Assembly: GCF_013705725.1 (NCBI RefSeq)
Contig: NZ_CP055482.1
Location: 124,001-188,000 of the forward strand
Source: Klebsiella sp. RHBSTW-00484
GTDB lineage: Bacteria; Pseudomonadota; Gammaproteobacteria; Enterobacterales; Enterobacteriaceae
Direction: 5' to 3'
Length of the DNA: 64,000 nucleotides
Below are positions 37,309 to 47,200 of the stretch, in pieces (the stretch's first letter is position 1; every line of letters starts with the position of its first letter). The notes beneath the pieces are model-generated. The model saw only the letters and a list, made by a program, of their open reading frames with translations. It made no database searches and was not told the origin of the DNA. A program made the position numbers and the translations under genes.

Positions 37309-37947
37309 TTGAGACGCTTACCCGTATATCTGCTACTCGACACGTCCGGCTCTATGCACGGAGAGCCTATCGAAGCGGTTAAGAATGGCGTTCAGACGCT
37401 GCTTACCACGCTGAAACAGGATCCGTATGCACTCGAAACGGCTTACGTGTCAGTGATCACCTTTGATTCTTCAGCCCGACAGGCAGTCCCCCTGACAGAC
37501 CTCCTGAGTTTCCAGATGCCAGCACTAACAGCCAGCGGCACCACGTCTCTTGGCGAAGCGCTTACCCTGACGGCCAGCTCCATTGCCAAAGAAGTACAGA
37601 AAACGACGGCTGACACTAAAGGTGACTGGCGTCCCCTAGTATTCCTGATGACGGATGGAAGTCCGAATGATGACTGGCGTAAAGGCCTGAATGACTTTAA
37701 AGCCGCCAGAACCGGCGTTGTTGTGGCATGTGCAGCCGGGCATGATGCCGATACCAGCGTCCTCAAAGAAATCACTGAAATCGTGGTTCAGCTCGATACA
37801 GCTGACAGTTCGACGATTAAAGCTTTCTTTAAATGGGTCAGTGCGAGCATTTCGGTAGGCAGTCAGAAAGTGGAGTCCAGCAAAAAAGAAGTGATCGGTC
37901 TTGAAGACCTGCCACCGCCGCCGCCAGAAGTAAATGTGGTCTTATAA
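37309..37947 (+). CDS. TerY-like von Willebrand factor A protein (first of three)
   Basis: This 212-residue vWA protein has a MIDAS motif (LLLDTSGSMHGEP), the Thr of the metal site in ASGTTSLGEAL and the Asp loop VFLMTDGSPNDDW. I start it at the TTG at 37309, behind AAGGA, because the product then begins MRRLPVYLLLD, like its two paralogues. It ends in a proline run (LPPPPPEV), shared with the paralogue at 38611. It begins a compact TerY-P operon. Metal-dependent binding of partner proteins is expected. Confidence 0.88.
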   Translation: MRRLPVYLLLDTSGSMHGEPIEAVKNGVQTLLTTLKQDPYALETAYVSVITFDSSARQAVPLTDLLSFQMPALTASGTTSLGEALTLTASSIAKEVQKTTADTKGDWRPLVFLMTDGSPNDDWRKGLNDFKAARTGVVVACAAGHDADTSVLKEITEIVVQLDTADSSTIKAFFKWVSASISVGSQKVESSKKEVIGLEDLPPPPPEVNVVL

Positions 37948-37969
37948 TTTTATTAATTAAGGGGATGTC

Positions 37970-38611
37970 ATGTCTGTCAGTCTGAGCAAAGGCCAGGGCG
38001 TAAGCCTGAAAAAAAATGAATACGATCTCTCGTCCGTTACTATCGGCCTGGGTTGGGATATTAATGAGGAAAAGAAAGGTTTCCTCGGCGGGATCTTTGG
38101 TAAAAAAGAAGAAGAATACGACCTTGATGTGATCGCTTTCCTGTGTAATTCAGCCGGAAAGGTGACCGATCTCGGCAATGTGGAAAATGGTAAACCAACG
38201 CTTGTGAATGGCGATATCATCTTTTTCAACAGCCTTCGCCATAAGTCAGGCAATATCTGGCTGACAGGCGATAACCGAACCGGAGCCGGTGACGGTGACG
38301 ATGAGCAAATTATTGTGCGCCTGAATTCCCTTGACGCTCAGTACGAGAAAATTGTGTTCATCGTTCAGATCTACAATGGTGAAAAGCTCCAGCAGCACTT
38401 TGGTAAAGTTCAGAATGCCTTCATCCGGGCAGTAGATGCCCGTAATATTGAAATGGCACGATTCGATCTTTCTGGCGGACCCGCCTTTGCCAGCCAGCGC
38501 TCCATGGTCTTTGCCGAGCTGATACGCGAACCTACAGGCTGGAAACTCAAGGCAATTGGTGAGCCTTCAGAATCAGATTCGTTTGTCTCACACCTGAGGA
38601 ATTACATCTGA
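37970..38611 (+). CDS. terX: TerX, TerD-family calcium-binding stress protein
   Basis: This 213-residue TerD-domain protein begins MSVSLSKGQGVSLKK. It shows the double Ca-binding type segments (GLGWDINE, then TGAGDGDDEQIIV) and the QIYNG and FARFDL-like blocks of the family. TerD domains bind calcium and occur in tellurite and phage resistance clusters. It follows the first TerY-like gene by 22 bases, and its stop overlaps the next start (TGATG). Confidence 0.9.
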   Translation: MSVSLSKGQGVSLKKNEYDLSSVTIGLGWDINEEKKGFLGGIFGKKEEEYDLDVIAFLCNSAGKVTDLGNVENGKPTLVNGDIIFFNSLRHKSGNIWLTGDNRTGAGDGDDEQIIVRLNSLDAQYEKIVFIVQIYNGEKLQQHFGKVQNAFIRAVDARNIEMARFDLSGGPAFASQRSMVFAELIREPTGWKLKAIGEPSESDSFVSHLRNYI

Positions 38612-39249
38612 TGCGTCGCCTGCCTGTTTACCTTGTTATCGACACCTCCGGTTCAATGCGCGGTGAGTCCATCCATTCCGTTAACGTTGGAATTCAGGCG
38701 ATGCTAAACGCACTCCGCCAGGATCCATACGCCCTCGAAAGTGTCCATGTCTCCATTATCACCTATGACAATGAGGCGCGTGAGTTTATTCCTCTCACGC
38801 CGCTGGAAGACTTCCAGTTTTCTGACATCGTTGTGCCAAGCGCTGGCGGGACGTTCACCGGCGCTGCCCTTGAATGTCTGATGCAGTGTGTAGACCGGGA
38901 TGTGCGTCGCTCAGATGGTGATACAAAAGGAGACTGGCGTCCCCTGGTATTCCTGATGACTGATGGTACGCCTTCTGATGCCATGGCGTACGGTGAAGCG
39001 GTAAAAGCTATTCGTGGCCGGGGATTTGGCTCCATCATTGCCTGTGCGGTAGGTCCTAAAGCAGGCCACGAGCATTTAAAACAGCTCACTGATAAGGTTG
39101 TGTCTCTGGAGACTCTCGACTCAACCGCTTTTGCAGGTTTCTTTAAATGGGTTTCGGCCAGCGTTTCTTCCGGTAGCACAAGCGCGGGGATCAATGCCGG
39201 AACAGATACCCTCCCACCTCCTCCACCAGAAATACAGCTGGTGCTCTGA
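38611..39249 (+). CDS. TerY-like von Willebrand factor A protein (second)
   Basis: This 212-residue vWA protein has the MIDAS motif VIDTSGSMRGES, then GGTFTGAALECL and VFLMTDGTPSDAM, and a Pro-rich end (DTLPPPPPE). It is the same length as the first paralogue and clearly homologous to it. Its start overlaps the terX stop by one base, so the two are translationally coupled. Confidence 0.9.
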   Translation: MRRLPVYLVIDTSGSMRGESIHSVNVGIQAMLNALRQDPYALESVHVSIITYDNEAREFIPLTPLEDFQFSDIVVPSAGGTFTGAALECLMQCVDRDVRRSDGDTKGDWRPLVFLMTDGTPSDAMAYGEAVKAIRGRGFGSIIACAVGPKAGHEHLKQLTDKVVSLETLDSTAFAGFFKWVSASVSSGSTSAGINAGTDTLPPPPPEIQLVL

Positions 39250-39337
39250 CAGACAGGAAGGTGCTGCTTTACCCGGCAAACGCCTTCCTTTACAGAACCG
39301 TTTTCTGCTGACTGTTACCAGCCGTACGAGGGATATT

Positions 39338-40378
39338 ATGAGACGCCTTCCCGTTTTTTTTGTTCTGGACTGTTCAGAGTCCATGATCGGTGAAAACCTG
39401 AAAAAAATGACTGATGGTCTGCAAATGATCGTCGGAGATTTAAGAAAAGATCCACACGCACTGGAAACGGCCTGGGTCTCGGTAATCGCATTTGCCGGAA
39501 TAGCCCGCACGATTGTACCTCTGCACGAAATTGCCTCGTTCTACCCTCCCCGCCTTCCCGTTGGCGGCGGCACGAGCCTTGGGGCTGCATTGCGTGAGTT
39601 GACCGTGCAAATTGATACTCAGGTAAGAAAAACCACTCATGAGACTAAAGGCGACTGGAAACCCGTAGTGTATCTCCTTACCGACGGACGTCCGACTGAC
39701 GACACAACCTTAGAAGTGAAACGCTGGAAAAATAACTACGCGAGTAAGGTGAATCTCATTGCCGTTGGCCTGGGACCGTCAGCGGACCTGAATATCCTGC
39801 GGCAGCTGACAGAAAATGTCATGCTATTCACAGAGTCACAGGAAGGCGACTTTACCCGCTTCATCAAATGGATCACGGCCTCGGTTACTGCTCACAGCCG
39901 CAGTGTCGGGGACGAAAAACAACCGGAGCTCAGCCAGACTGAATACATAGTTCGCCTGTCCAAAGACGAGTATGTAAAAGCGTACGACGAAAACTGCGTT
40001 ACGCTCACCGGGCGTTGCAGCAAGACTCGTCGACCGTACCTGATGAAATATGAACGGCCACCAGCAAGGGTTTCCGGGCTCGATTTCAACCTGAACCTGA
40101 ACAACTTTAATATTGCCGGATGCTATCCCATTGATGAGGACTATTTTGCGTGGTCAGATGCCACCGCTACCGATTTGCAGGTAAACACAAGCGAACTGCA
40201 TGGTGTACCGGGTTGCCCCCACTGTGGTAATGCCAGTGCGTTTGCCATGTGCTCATGCGGGAAGTTGCTCTGCATTGATGGCCCCGATGACGTGATCTGC
40301 CCATGGTGTGAAAAAGGTCTTTCATTCAGCAATGATGGCGGAAACACTAACTTCGACGTAAACAGAGGGAGAGGTTGA
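39338..40378 (+). CDS. TerY-like vWA protein with C-terminal zinc-binding domain (third)
   Basis: This protein has 346 residues. The vWA domain (about 1-200) has a modified MIDAS: DCSESM replaces DxSGSM, so metal binding may differ. A C-terminal part (about 285-340) carries CPHC, MCSCGKLLC and ICPWCEKG, a zinc-ribbon type cluster. This matches the long TerY of the TerY-phosphatase-kinase triad. Its stop overlaps the phosphatase start (TGATG), and GAGGG precedes its ATG. Confidence 0.88.
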   Translation: MRRLPVFFVLDCSESMIGENLKKMTDGLQMIVGDLRKDPHALETAWVSVIAFAGIARTIVPLHEIASFYPPRLPVGGGTSLGAALRELTVQIDTQVRKTTHETKGDWKPVVYLLTDGRPTDDTTLEVKRWKNNYASKVNLIAVGLGPSADLNILRQLTENVMLFTESQEGDFTRFIKWITASVTAHSRSVGDEKQPELSQTEYIVRLSKDEYVKAYDENCVTLTGRCSKTRRPYLMKYERPPARVSGLDFNLNLNNFNIAGCYPIDEDYFAWSDATATDLQVNTSELHGVPGCPHCGNASAFAMCSCGKLLCIDGPDDVICPWCEKGLSFSNDGGNTNFDVNRGRG

Positions 40379-42015
40379 TGTCGCAAAATACGTCACTTGA
40401 AGAAAAGATTATCCGCTTAGTTCTGTCTGAGCTCAGCCACACCGCAGAAGGTGAGCGGCTTTCCCTTCCATCCCAGGATCCTGCCCTGTCTGCCGAGGTT
40501 ATGCAGCTTATAAAGCGGATTGAGAACCTTGCAAAAGGTACCTCTGCACTGGTTAACGAAGGTGAGAACGAATCAGTGACTGCCCTCCCGCCTGCTCCAG
40601 GCCTTGCCGAAAAGCAACAGCCGGTCGGGACTGATGAGGATATGCAGGGAAACCACGCTATTGACAAAAAAGAGACGCAAACAGCCACAGTCAACGAAAC
40701 CAGCCCTACATTGTGGAAATTGATGCCTTTTTACGAACTTCAGAAACCAGGAAAAAATGAAACTGAAAACCAGCCGTCTCCGATACTAAAACCTGGGCAG
40801 GTACCGGAAAGCCAGCATCGGACCGGGTCAGCAGTGCAATGTGTAATGCCCCCGACAGCGAGAATAACCATACCCAACGCCCGCGCAGGCGAACGTTTCT
40901 CTTCGCCGGTTGCCATCATACTGGATGAGGGTGGACGGGCGACGATAAGAGACGTTGTCTTTCCCCGGGACATTGGCTTGTCGTATAAAAAAGAACAAGG
41001 GTTGCTCACTGGCATACCCACTGAAATTGGCGATATTGAGCTTTCAGTACTGTGGTCATACACTTCGCACGACGAATGCGAAACAAAGTTACTTTTTGTA
41101 GTAAACCCGGATCCGAGAAGCCTGTGGAAGGTAATAGAACCACCAGCAGACGCTCCCTACCCTAAGGCCCATCTGGACTCTGCTGGCCTGGTCAGAGATA
41201 ACATATGTATTGCTGCCGCCAGTCGCCGGGGCCGCTCTCATGAGCATGCCGGGAGCTTCAGAGATGATGACTTCTATATCAACCACTGCCAGGAAACAGG
41301 ATGGTCTGTCATGCTGGTCGCAGACGGGGCCGGTAGTGCAGTAAATTCCAGAGAGGGATCGCGAATTGCAGTCATGACGGCTGGCGATTACCTTTTCAAT
41401 CAGCTCAGTGGAGTGAAAGGCGTCCGTTTAAAAGAGCATATCACGACTTGGGAAGGGAGCGATCAGCAGGCAACCATAAACGCCATGCTTCATCATTTTA
41501 AACAGGCAGCTACGCTCGCGGTCAACAGCATCCAGAACGAAGCCATTTGTGCAGAACAACCTGTGAAATCCTATTCAACAACCCTTCTTGCAACTGTAGC
41601 ACTGCGAACTGAAAACGAGCTGTTTGCAGCTGCTTTCTGGCTTGGCGATGGTGCGATAGGTGCATACAGTCCTTCAGGTAAAGTCAGGATACTTGGAAAT
41701 CCCGATAGCGGAGAATACGCAGGACAAACCCGCTTCCTTGACCAGAGCATTATCGCAGACCCATCATTTACTGGTCGCATCAGCGTGGGCAAATGGAATG
41801 ACGTATCTCACTTGATCCTTATGACCGACGGCGTATCAGACCCTCTGTTTGAGACTGATAACGGGCTTCGCAGTGACGAAAAATGGACCCGTCTCATTAA
41901 TGAGATCTCCCCTATCCTCGCAGACGCCAGTATTGCGTCTGAGGGGTTAGGCGACTGGTTAAACTTTTTCTCCACTGGGAACCATGATGACCGCACTATT
42001 GCGGTGTTGTGGTAA
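40378..42015 (+). CDS. PP2C-type protein phosphatase of the TerY-P triad with N-terminal extension
   Basis: This protein has 545 residues. Residues ~1-160 are low-complexity. Residues ~160-240 look like an immunoglobulin/cadherin-type domain (GLLTGIPTEIGDIELSV). Residues ~265-545 are a PP2C domain with metal-site Asp in MLVADGAGSAVNSREGS, a central LGDGAIG and LILMTDGVSD. It should reverse phosphorylation by the kinase that follows 25 bases later. It overlaps the preceding vWA gene by one base. Confidence 0.85.
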   Translation: MSQNTSLEEKIIRLVLSELSHTAEGERLSLPSQDPALSAEVMQLIKRIENLAKGTSALVNEGENESVTALPPAPGLAEKQQPVGTDEDMQGNHAIDKKETQTATVNETSPTLWKLMPFYELQKPGKNETENQPSPILKPGQVPESQHRTGSAVQCVMPPTARITIPNARAGERFSSPVAIILDEGGRATIRDVVFPRDIGLSYKKEQGLLTGIPTEIGDIELSVLWSYTSHDECETKLLFVVNPDPRSLWKVIEPPADAPYPKAHLDSAGLVRDNICIAAASRRGRSHEHAGSFRDDDFYINHCQETGWSVMLVADGAGSAVNSREGSRIAVMTAGDYLFNQLSGVKGVRLKEHITTWEGSDQQATINAMLHHFKQAATLAVNSIQNEAICAEQPVKSYSTTLLATVALRTENELFAAAFWLGDGAIGAYSPSGKVRILGNPDSGEYAGQTRFLDQSIIADPSFTGRISVGKWNDVSHLILMTDGVSDPLFETDNGLRSDEKWTRLINEISPILADASIASEGLGDWLNFFSTGNHDDRTIAVLW

Positions 42016-42040
42016 GGGATACGCTTTTTCGGTGATCAAT

Positions 42041-43540
42041 ATGGCAAATATCGTTACGTGTAAAACAAAGAACGGCGAAACAGTCCAGTATGTTGACGAG
42101 GTGATTGGTTCAGGCTCGATGAAGGATGTTTACTTTTCGCCTGATAAATCTTACGTCGTCGCTTTTTATCAAAAACCGCAGAATGAGCAGGCCCGGGATC
42201 GTATTGATATGATCACCGGCCGCTACAGGCAAAACATTTTTGGACAATCCGGTGGCGAATACTGGAAGGATCTGTTTTGTTGGCCGACCCACGTTGTTGA
42301 GCATGGGAATAAAATCGGTATCGTGGTTCCAACCTACCAGAACCATTTTTTCTTTAAATATGGTTCCAAAAACGATGATTTTCTGGATATTAAAGGCCGG
42401 GAGAAAGAAGGCAAATGGTTTGCCAGCGCCAGCAACCAGAATAAATTCCTCGATCCGCGTGAACGAGGCAATACGCTTACCTATCTCAAAGTCTGTCTGC
42501 TGCTGACAAGAGCCGTCAGAAGGATGCATGCAGCTGGCCTCTGTCACAGCGATCTCAGCTATAAAAACGTGCTGATTGATCCAGAAATGGGCCATGCCTG
42601 CATCATTGACGTAGACGGCCTAGTCGTTCCTGGAAAGTATCCTCCCGATGTGGTGGGCACTCCGGATTTTATCGCTCCGGAGGTGGTGAAAACCAGCCAT
42701 CTTTCCAAAGAAGATCCGAACCGCGTACTGCCAAGCATTACTACTGACCGCCATGCACTGTCGGTGCTTATCTACATGTACCTGTTTTTCCGTCATCCGC
42801 TACGTGGCGGAAAAATACATGACATGTCGGATGAAGTGCGTGATGAAACCTTATCAATGGGTGAGAAAGCGCTCTTCATTGAACATCCGACAGACAAAAG
42901 TAATGCAGTCAAAATCAGTCAGTTATCCTCCTTTTCACTTCCCTGGGCTGACCCGGGTAAAATTCCTTACACCATCATGGGTCCCTACCTGACGTCATTG
43001 TTTGATCGAGCCTTCATCGATGGCTTACATGATGCCACAAAACGCCCTACCGCCGATGAGTGGGAAAGTGCCTTGGTTAAGACCGTTGACCTGATACAGC
43101 CCTGCCAAAACACGAAATGTGAACAGAAGTGGTACGTTTTCTCGGGTAAGACAAAGCCGGTCTGTCCTTACTGCGGTACGCCGTATAAAGGTAAGTTGCC
43201 AGTGCTTAATTTTTATTCTTCTCGTAAAGAAGGCAGCTATCGTCCTGACGATCACCGGTTGATGGTCTGGAGCGGGCAGTCTATCTATGCGTGGCATGTG
43301 AATCGTCTTATCGCGCCAAATGAACGTACAACGGATGCACAAAGGAAACGGGTTGGTTATTTTGTTTACCATAACGATCAATGGTGGTTGGTAAATGAAG
43401 GCATATCAGGACTAATGTCATTACCGGATAAGCGGCAGATTATGGTTGGGGAAAAAATAGAACTGAAGAATAACGCTCAATTTGTTTTGTCAAAAGAGGA
43501 AGGTGGCAGGCTGGTAGTCGTTCAATTAGTAGAAAACTAA
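42041..43540 (+). CDS. Ser/Thr protein kinase with C-terminal zinc ribbon (TerY-P triad)
   Basis: This protein has 499 residues. A degenerate glycine loop (GSGSMKDVYFS), catalytic loop LCHSDLSYKNVLID (HSD in place of HRD), DVDG in place of DFG, and GTPDFIAPEVV show a divergent but probably active kinase. A zinc ribbon (CQNTKCEQKW, then VCPYCGTPY) lies near residues 365-395, followed by a C-terminal beta-rich part. It is the last gene of the block. The vWA-phosphatase-kinase triad is thought to be a phosphorylation switch linked to Ter stress or anti-phage functions. Confidence 0.88.
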   Translation: MANIVTCKTKNGETVQYVDEVIGSGSMKDVYFSPDKSYVVAFYQKPQNEQARDRIDMITGRYRQNIFGQSGGEYWKDLFCWPTHVVEHGNKIGIVVPTYQNHFFFKYGSKNDDFLDIKGREKEGKWFASASNQNKFLDPRERGNTLTYLKVCLLLTRAVRRMHAAGLCHSDLSYKNVLIDPEMGHACIIDVDGLVVPGKYPPDVVGTPDFIAPEVVKTSHLSKEDPNRVLPSITTDRHALSVLIYMYLFFRHPLRGGKIHDMSDEVRDETLSMGEKALFIEHPTDKSNAVKISQLSSFSLPWADPGKIPYTIMGPYLTSLFDRAFIDGLHDATKRPTADEWESALVKTVDLIQPCQNTKCEQKWYVFSGKTKPVCPYCGTPYKGKLPVLNFYSSRKEGSYRPDDHRLMVWSGQSIYAWHVNRLIAPNERTTDAQRKRVGYFVYHNDQWWLVNEGISGLMSLPDKRQIMVGEKIELKNNAQFVLSKEEGGRLVVVQLVEN

Positions 43541-43843
43541 CAAATATCTCTTACCAGATTTTAGCTGTTACGGCATTGAGCCACTCATCGCGACTAATTC
43601 GATGAGCGGCCCGCCAAACGAGGCTGTGAAGCGCTTATGAAGGCGATGGATCGGTTTAACAAAGAGCTGCGTAGCTCTCTGTTCCTGCTTGGGGAAGGGA
43701 TTCAGCAGGATTTCAGGGGGTAGCAGACCATACTGTCAATGTCGCCACGGTATACCACTCGCTGGAATGAGCTACTTGTCGTAAAAGCCTGACATCCATG
43801 CCAGTGTTACCCGGCATGGTCAGTTCTGGCATGAAAAGCTACT
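43541..43843. other. 303-bp gap behind the kinase gene
   Basis: No convincing gene. CTCATCG and CGATGAG flank nine bases near 43586-43608 as a possible hairpin. A 28-codon frame from ATG at about 43637 has no good ribosome-binding site and may be a gene remnant. Confidence 0.4.
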
Positions 43844-44653
43844 TTAACCACCACGGGCCTTCTGGATTGCGTATTTCAGGGTAGCTTCGTCGACAGCCCC
43901 CGGGATGAATGATGTCGTTGCAGCATCGGGTTTTTGCATGTTCATGATAATGAACCCTGGCGTTCCGCTGATCCCGAGAGCTTCCCCCAGTTGCATATTT
44001 CCGGAAATGACATTCTCATAGCGACTTTTTTCTCGATCGCTGAATGAGCTGTTGAACCCGGATTTATTCACCACCATGTCTAAATCACTGAGCGTAAACC
44101 CTCGCTGGTTGTTGAAGAATACATACGCGCTGGTCATCAGGTTGTTGTGGTACTTACGATACGCTTCAGCGCCAAATGCCTGGTACACATGCAGGCCTGT
44201 CGCCGCCCCCATCGCAGAAACGGGTTTCGAACCAGCGAAGATTGGAAATTCTTTAAAGAAGAATTTAACATCGCTGCTCTGGCTCAACACGGATTCAACG
44301 ACCGGCGCTACCTTCATACAGAAATGGCACTGGTAGTCGAAAAACTCGATGACGGCGACGGCCGCATTATCCGGTCCAATGTTGGGAGTCTCTTTGGTCT
44401 CGAAGAGAGCCGGTGCGTAAGGGATGATCCGCTCAAGGGAGGCGTTGGTATTTTGGTTTTCAAGAGCCTTACCCGCTTCAAGCAGATACTGAGGATTTTT
44501 TACCAGATAGGTAGCCGCTACCTTTCCTACTTCATCGTTACTGGGGAGCTCAGTTTTAAAATATTTCGACGTGATATACACAGAGCCAGCCGTCGCAATC
44601 AACACAGAAATTAAAACAGACGCTACGGGTTTTAAATAATTTAATTTAGTCAT
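43844..44653 (-). CDS. DsbA/Com1-like thiol-disulfide oxidoreductase
   Basis: This 269-residue protein has an N-terminal membrane anchor or signal (about residues 9-28) and a thioredoxin fold with active site CHFC (VIEFFDYQCHFCMKVAP, near residue 115). The cis-Pro segment is GISGTPGFIIMN. It acts in the periplasm and probably forms disulfides in pilus or mating-pair proteins. ATG at 44653 follows AAAGGTGG. It is one of three thiol proteins with CxxC in this transfer region. Confidence 0.88.
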   Translation of the reverse strand: MTKLNYLKPVASVLISVLIATAGSVYITSKYFKTELPSNDEVGKVAATYLVKNPQYLLEAGKALENQNTNASLERIIPYAPALFETKETPNIGPDNAAVAVIEFFDYQCHFCMKVAPVVESVLSQSSDVKFFFKEFPIFAGSKPVSAMGAATGLHVYQAFGAEAYRKYHNNLMTSAYVFFNNQRGFTLSDLDMVVNKSGFNSSFSDREKSRYENVISGNMQLGEALGISGTPGFIIMNMQKPDAATTSFIPGAVDEATLKYAIQKARGG

Positions 44654-44758
44654 AGCCACCTTTACGAATTCAACTTGTTAGTTATCAACCTGTGTTCGAT
44701 TATACTGTCACAGCACATCGGAATTATTCGTTAAAGAACCCTTTTTGGAGGAATTAGA

Positions 44759-45370
44759 ATGTTACGGCATTTATTCTTACTGACCGCCACAACGTTCTTA
44801 TGTGGGTGCAGCTATCATTTCGGGAATGATGTTGATGCTTACGATTTAATGTCACGCCCGGTAGGCAACAAGAAATTTGAAATTGTAGCGCCTGATGACA
44901 GTATACAATCGCGCATGTTTGCAGCCCGGTTTGCGAGTGGATTAACGGGGATAGGGTTTAATATTTCCAACCATCTGCCCGACTATATTCTCAGATTCAG
45001 TTACAGTAAGACCCAGGAAAATATGCAATACAGTGAACAGCTGGTGACGGGCATAACCGGATATGTCGTCGAGAAGAAGACAACGAAAAAAGATAAACAC
45101 GGGCAGACTCAGACGGACTATGACTATAAACCCGTCAGCGGGATCGTGGGGTCAGAGACGATATCACAGAGGCATTTCTGGCGCCGCCTTGATGTGGAAG
45201 TCTACCCTGCGGGGAAAGGGGCACAACAGGTTCTTAAAGTCAGTATGCAGAGCAATGCGCCAATCCCATCGGACAGCATTGCGTATTCCGCAATGATCGA
45301 CGCTCTGGCCGGGAAACTGGATGCCCCGCTACGCTCCGGAAACTATGTCGCATCGGTTCCCTGGAACTAA
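44759..45370 (+). CDS. Lipoprotein, DUF4136-like
   Basis: This 203-residue protein has a lipoprotein signal with lipobox LCGC at residues ~14-17. The mature part is beta-rich, with a basic linker (KKTTKKDKHGQTQTDYDY) and a GNYVASVPWN end. It resembles small outer-membrane lipoproteins of the DUF4136 type. GGAGG precedes the ATG at 44759. It is divergent from the DsbA-like gene. Confidence 0.65.
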   Translation: MLRHLFLLTATTFLCGCSYHFGNDVDAYDLMSRPVGNKKFEIVAPDDSIQSRMFAARFASGLTGIGFNISNHLPDYILRFSYSKTQENMQYSEQLVTGITGYVVEKKTTKKDKHGQTQTDYDYKPVSGIVGSETISQRHFWRRLDVEVYPAGKGAQQVLKVSMQSNAPIPSDSIAYSAMIDALAGKLDAPLRSGNYVASVPWN

Positions 45371-45428
45371 TGACCAGCACCGCAACGCCCAACCGCAAAG
45401 TGACTTTTCTCACCTGCATGCCGCACCT

Positions 45429-45851
45429 TTACCGGCCTCCTCTGTTGAAATCATAGAGCCGGTAAAGATCACCGATCGTCATTGCATCCACTTTGGACAC
45501 GAACAAATACTCAAACTGCGCTTTCTGAATATCTGACACTGACGCATCGTCCAGCACCTCCTGGTAAAATCGAGCACTGATGCATCTCTCCGGATGCATG
45601 AACTGGTACCGACTCTGGAGAACCACCATTAGTAAAAACAGAATCAGCAGAACGAGAAGTAATATTTGGTTGGAGAGCTCCAGTCCCAGCGACACACCGA
45701 TGGTTGCCAGGAAACAGAGAGTCCATCCGACCAGGGCAAAAGGAGCCTTTTGGATCTTTTGTTGGTAATAACGGAAGATCACCGGATCATTTAAATACCG
45801 CTTATCCGGTAATCCCGTTGCCCGGGTGACAATGCTGAGCCAGAGCGACAT
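45429..45851 (-). CDS. Membrane protein of unknown function, 140 residues
   Basis: Two membrane helices occupy about residues 38-58 and 62-80 (LLLVLLILFLLMVVLQ). The C-terminal ~55 residues are soluble. Not recognised. It precedes the stop of nothing obvious but shares strand with the two genes upstream at 45886 and 46304, and may be in that operon. Confidence 0.5.
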   Translation of the reverse strand: MSLWLSIVTRATGLPDKRYLNDPVIFRYYQQKIQKAPFALVGWTLCFLATIGVSLGLELSNQILLLVLLILFLLMVVLQSRYQFMHPERCISARFYQEVLDDASVSDIQKAQFEYLFVSKVDAMTIGDLYRLYDFNRGGR

Positions 45852-45885
45852 TTTCTAACCCCCAAATCGCGGATATACGGCGCTC

Positions 45886-46278
45886 TCAGGCCATACGTTC
45901 ATAAAAGGCAACCAATGGCTGGGTGATGGGGTTTTGTACAAGCTCGGGGCGAATGGCTTTCAGCTGCCTTACCGGCGCTAGCTCATCCGTCGGCTTCACG
46001 ATTCCATTGCCCGGACCTTTCCGGGTACTGTCGGTGTTCACCTTTAGCCTGTCATTATTCAGATACGATTCAACCCGCTTAGACATGGCGTCGCTGGGGG
46101 ATGATGCGTCATTAAGTTTTTTTAAAACCGCGTCTTTATCCGTCTGAGCCGCAGAGACCAGCAGTTCACTGCTGGCCTCAATGTCTGCGTTGCAGGACCC
46201 GAACTGGCATTGGGCCGCAAAGACGGGTTGAGTGCCAACCGCCACGAGCATTAACGTTGTCAGTATTACAGATTTCAT
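45886..46278 (-). CDS. Small secreted protein with Cys pair
   Basis: This 130-residue protein starts at the ATG complementary to 46276-46278, behind GAGGTG. It has a signal peptide (residues 1-~20, cleavage after VFA). Two Cys lie in QCQFGSCNA just after cleavage. The rest is soluble. It lies 25 bases behind the DsbC-like gene on the same strand and could be a substrate or partner. Not recognised. Confidence 0.55.
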   Translation of the reverse strand: MKSVILTTLMLVAVGTQPVFAAQCQFGSCNADIEASSELLVSAAQTDKDAVLKKLNDASSPSDAMSKRVESYLNNDRLKVNTDSTRKGPGNGIVKPTDELAPVRQLKAIRPELVQNPITQPLVAFYERMA

Positions 46279-46303
46279 AATCACCTCTTGCAGTCGTGAA
46301 AAG

Positions 46304-47053
46304 TCACTTTTGTGCGGTGCCCATGCGGGTCACCAGATTTTCCGGGCTCAACCAGCCGGTGAACAACTGAGGTTTACCCGACAGCGTTACCATGGTTGGC
46401 GTACCCTGAAGCGGAATAGTTGAAGCAACCTGGAAATGCGATTTGATAATATCGAGGCAGGCCGCGTCAGGCCGTCCTTCCGGAATGATTGATATCGAGC
46501 TCATTGCAGCATCCAGCGCATCATTAGGTTTGGCCGCACACCAGATTTTTGCCATATTCCCCGCGACCACGGAGTTCAGGCCTGCACGCGGAAAAGTGAG
46601 GAATTTTATTGAGATCCCGGCATCGAGATAGGATTGAAGATCATGATGTAGTTTCTGGCAATACCCGCAGGTTATATCAGTAAACACCGCCAGGCGATAT
46701 TTTTCATTCGCCGACTTATATTCTATGGATTTTGTTTTAGCAGCAAACTCCCTGACGCCTTTCAGTATCGCCTGTTCCGTTGTATTCTCCACATCTTTGC
46801 CGTTAACATGAAACAAGCTCCCGGTAAAAATGTAATCACCATCTTTGCTGACGTAACTCACGCCTTCTCTTGAAATCACGGTATAAATATCTTTTACTGG
46901 GGATGGTTCAATATGCTCGATGGACAGCCCAACTTCTTTTAATTTCTTCAGTGCTGCATCAGGAAGCACGTCAGTTTTCACTGTCTGGGCATTCATGCTA
47001 AAGGCCGTACAAGATGCCAGTAATAAGAATGATGCCTTGATAGTCTTATTCAT
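46304..47053 (-). CDS. DsbC-like periplasmic disulfide isomerase
   Basis: This 249-residue protein has a signal peptide (residues 1-~22). The N-terminal dimerisation domain is followed by a thioredoxin fold with active site CGYC (VFTDITCGYCQKLHHDL), and cis-Pro in QGTPTMVTL. This matches DsbC/TrbB-like isomerases of conjugative systems. GGAGC precedes the ATG. It helps fold disulfide-containing transfer proteins. Confidence 0.9.
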   Translation of the reverse strand: MNKTIKASFLLLASCTAFSMNAQTVKTDVLPDAALKKLKEVGLSIEHIEPSPVKDIYTVISREGVSYVSKDGDYIFTGSLFHVNGKDVENTTEQAILKGVREFAAKTKSIEYKSANEKYRLAVFTDITCGYCQKLHHDLQSYLDAGISIKFLTFPRAGLNSVVAGNMAKIWCAAKPNDALDAAMSSISIIPEGRPDAACLDIIKSHFQVASTIPLQGTPTMVTLSGKPQLFTGWLSPENLVTRMGTAQK

Positions 47054-47200
47054 TTCAGCTCCTTTAATGGAGCATTAATACTATCATGCGAAAAAATCCT
47101 CCAAATTCGCTTAAGGGACAAAATTCCCTCCCTATAGTAAAAATTTTTAGCCCGCGATGTGGGAGAATATCCAGTATGTAATTCCAGTGGAGATTATCTC

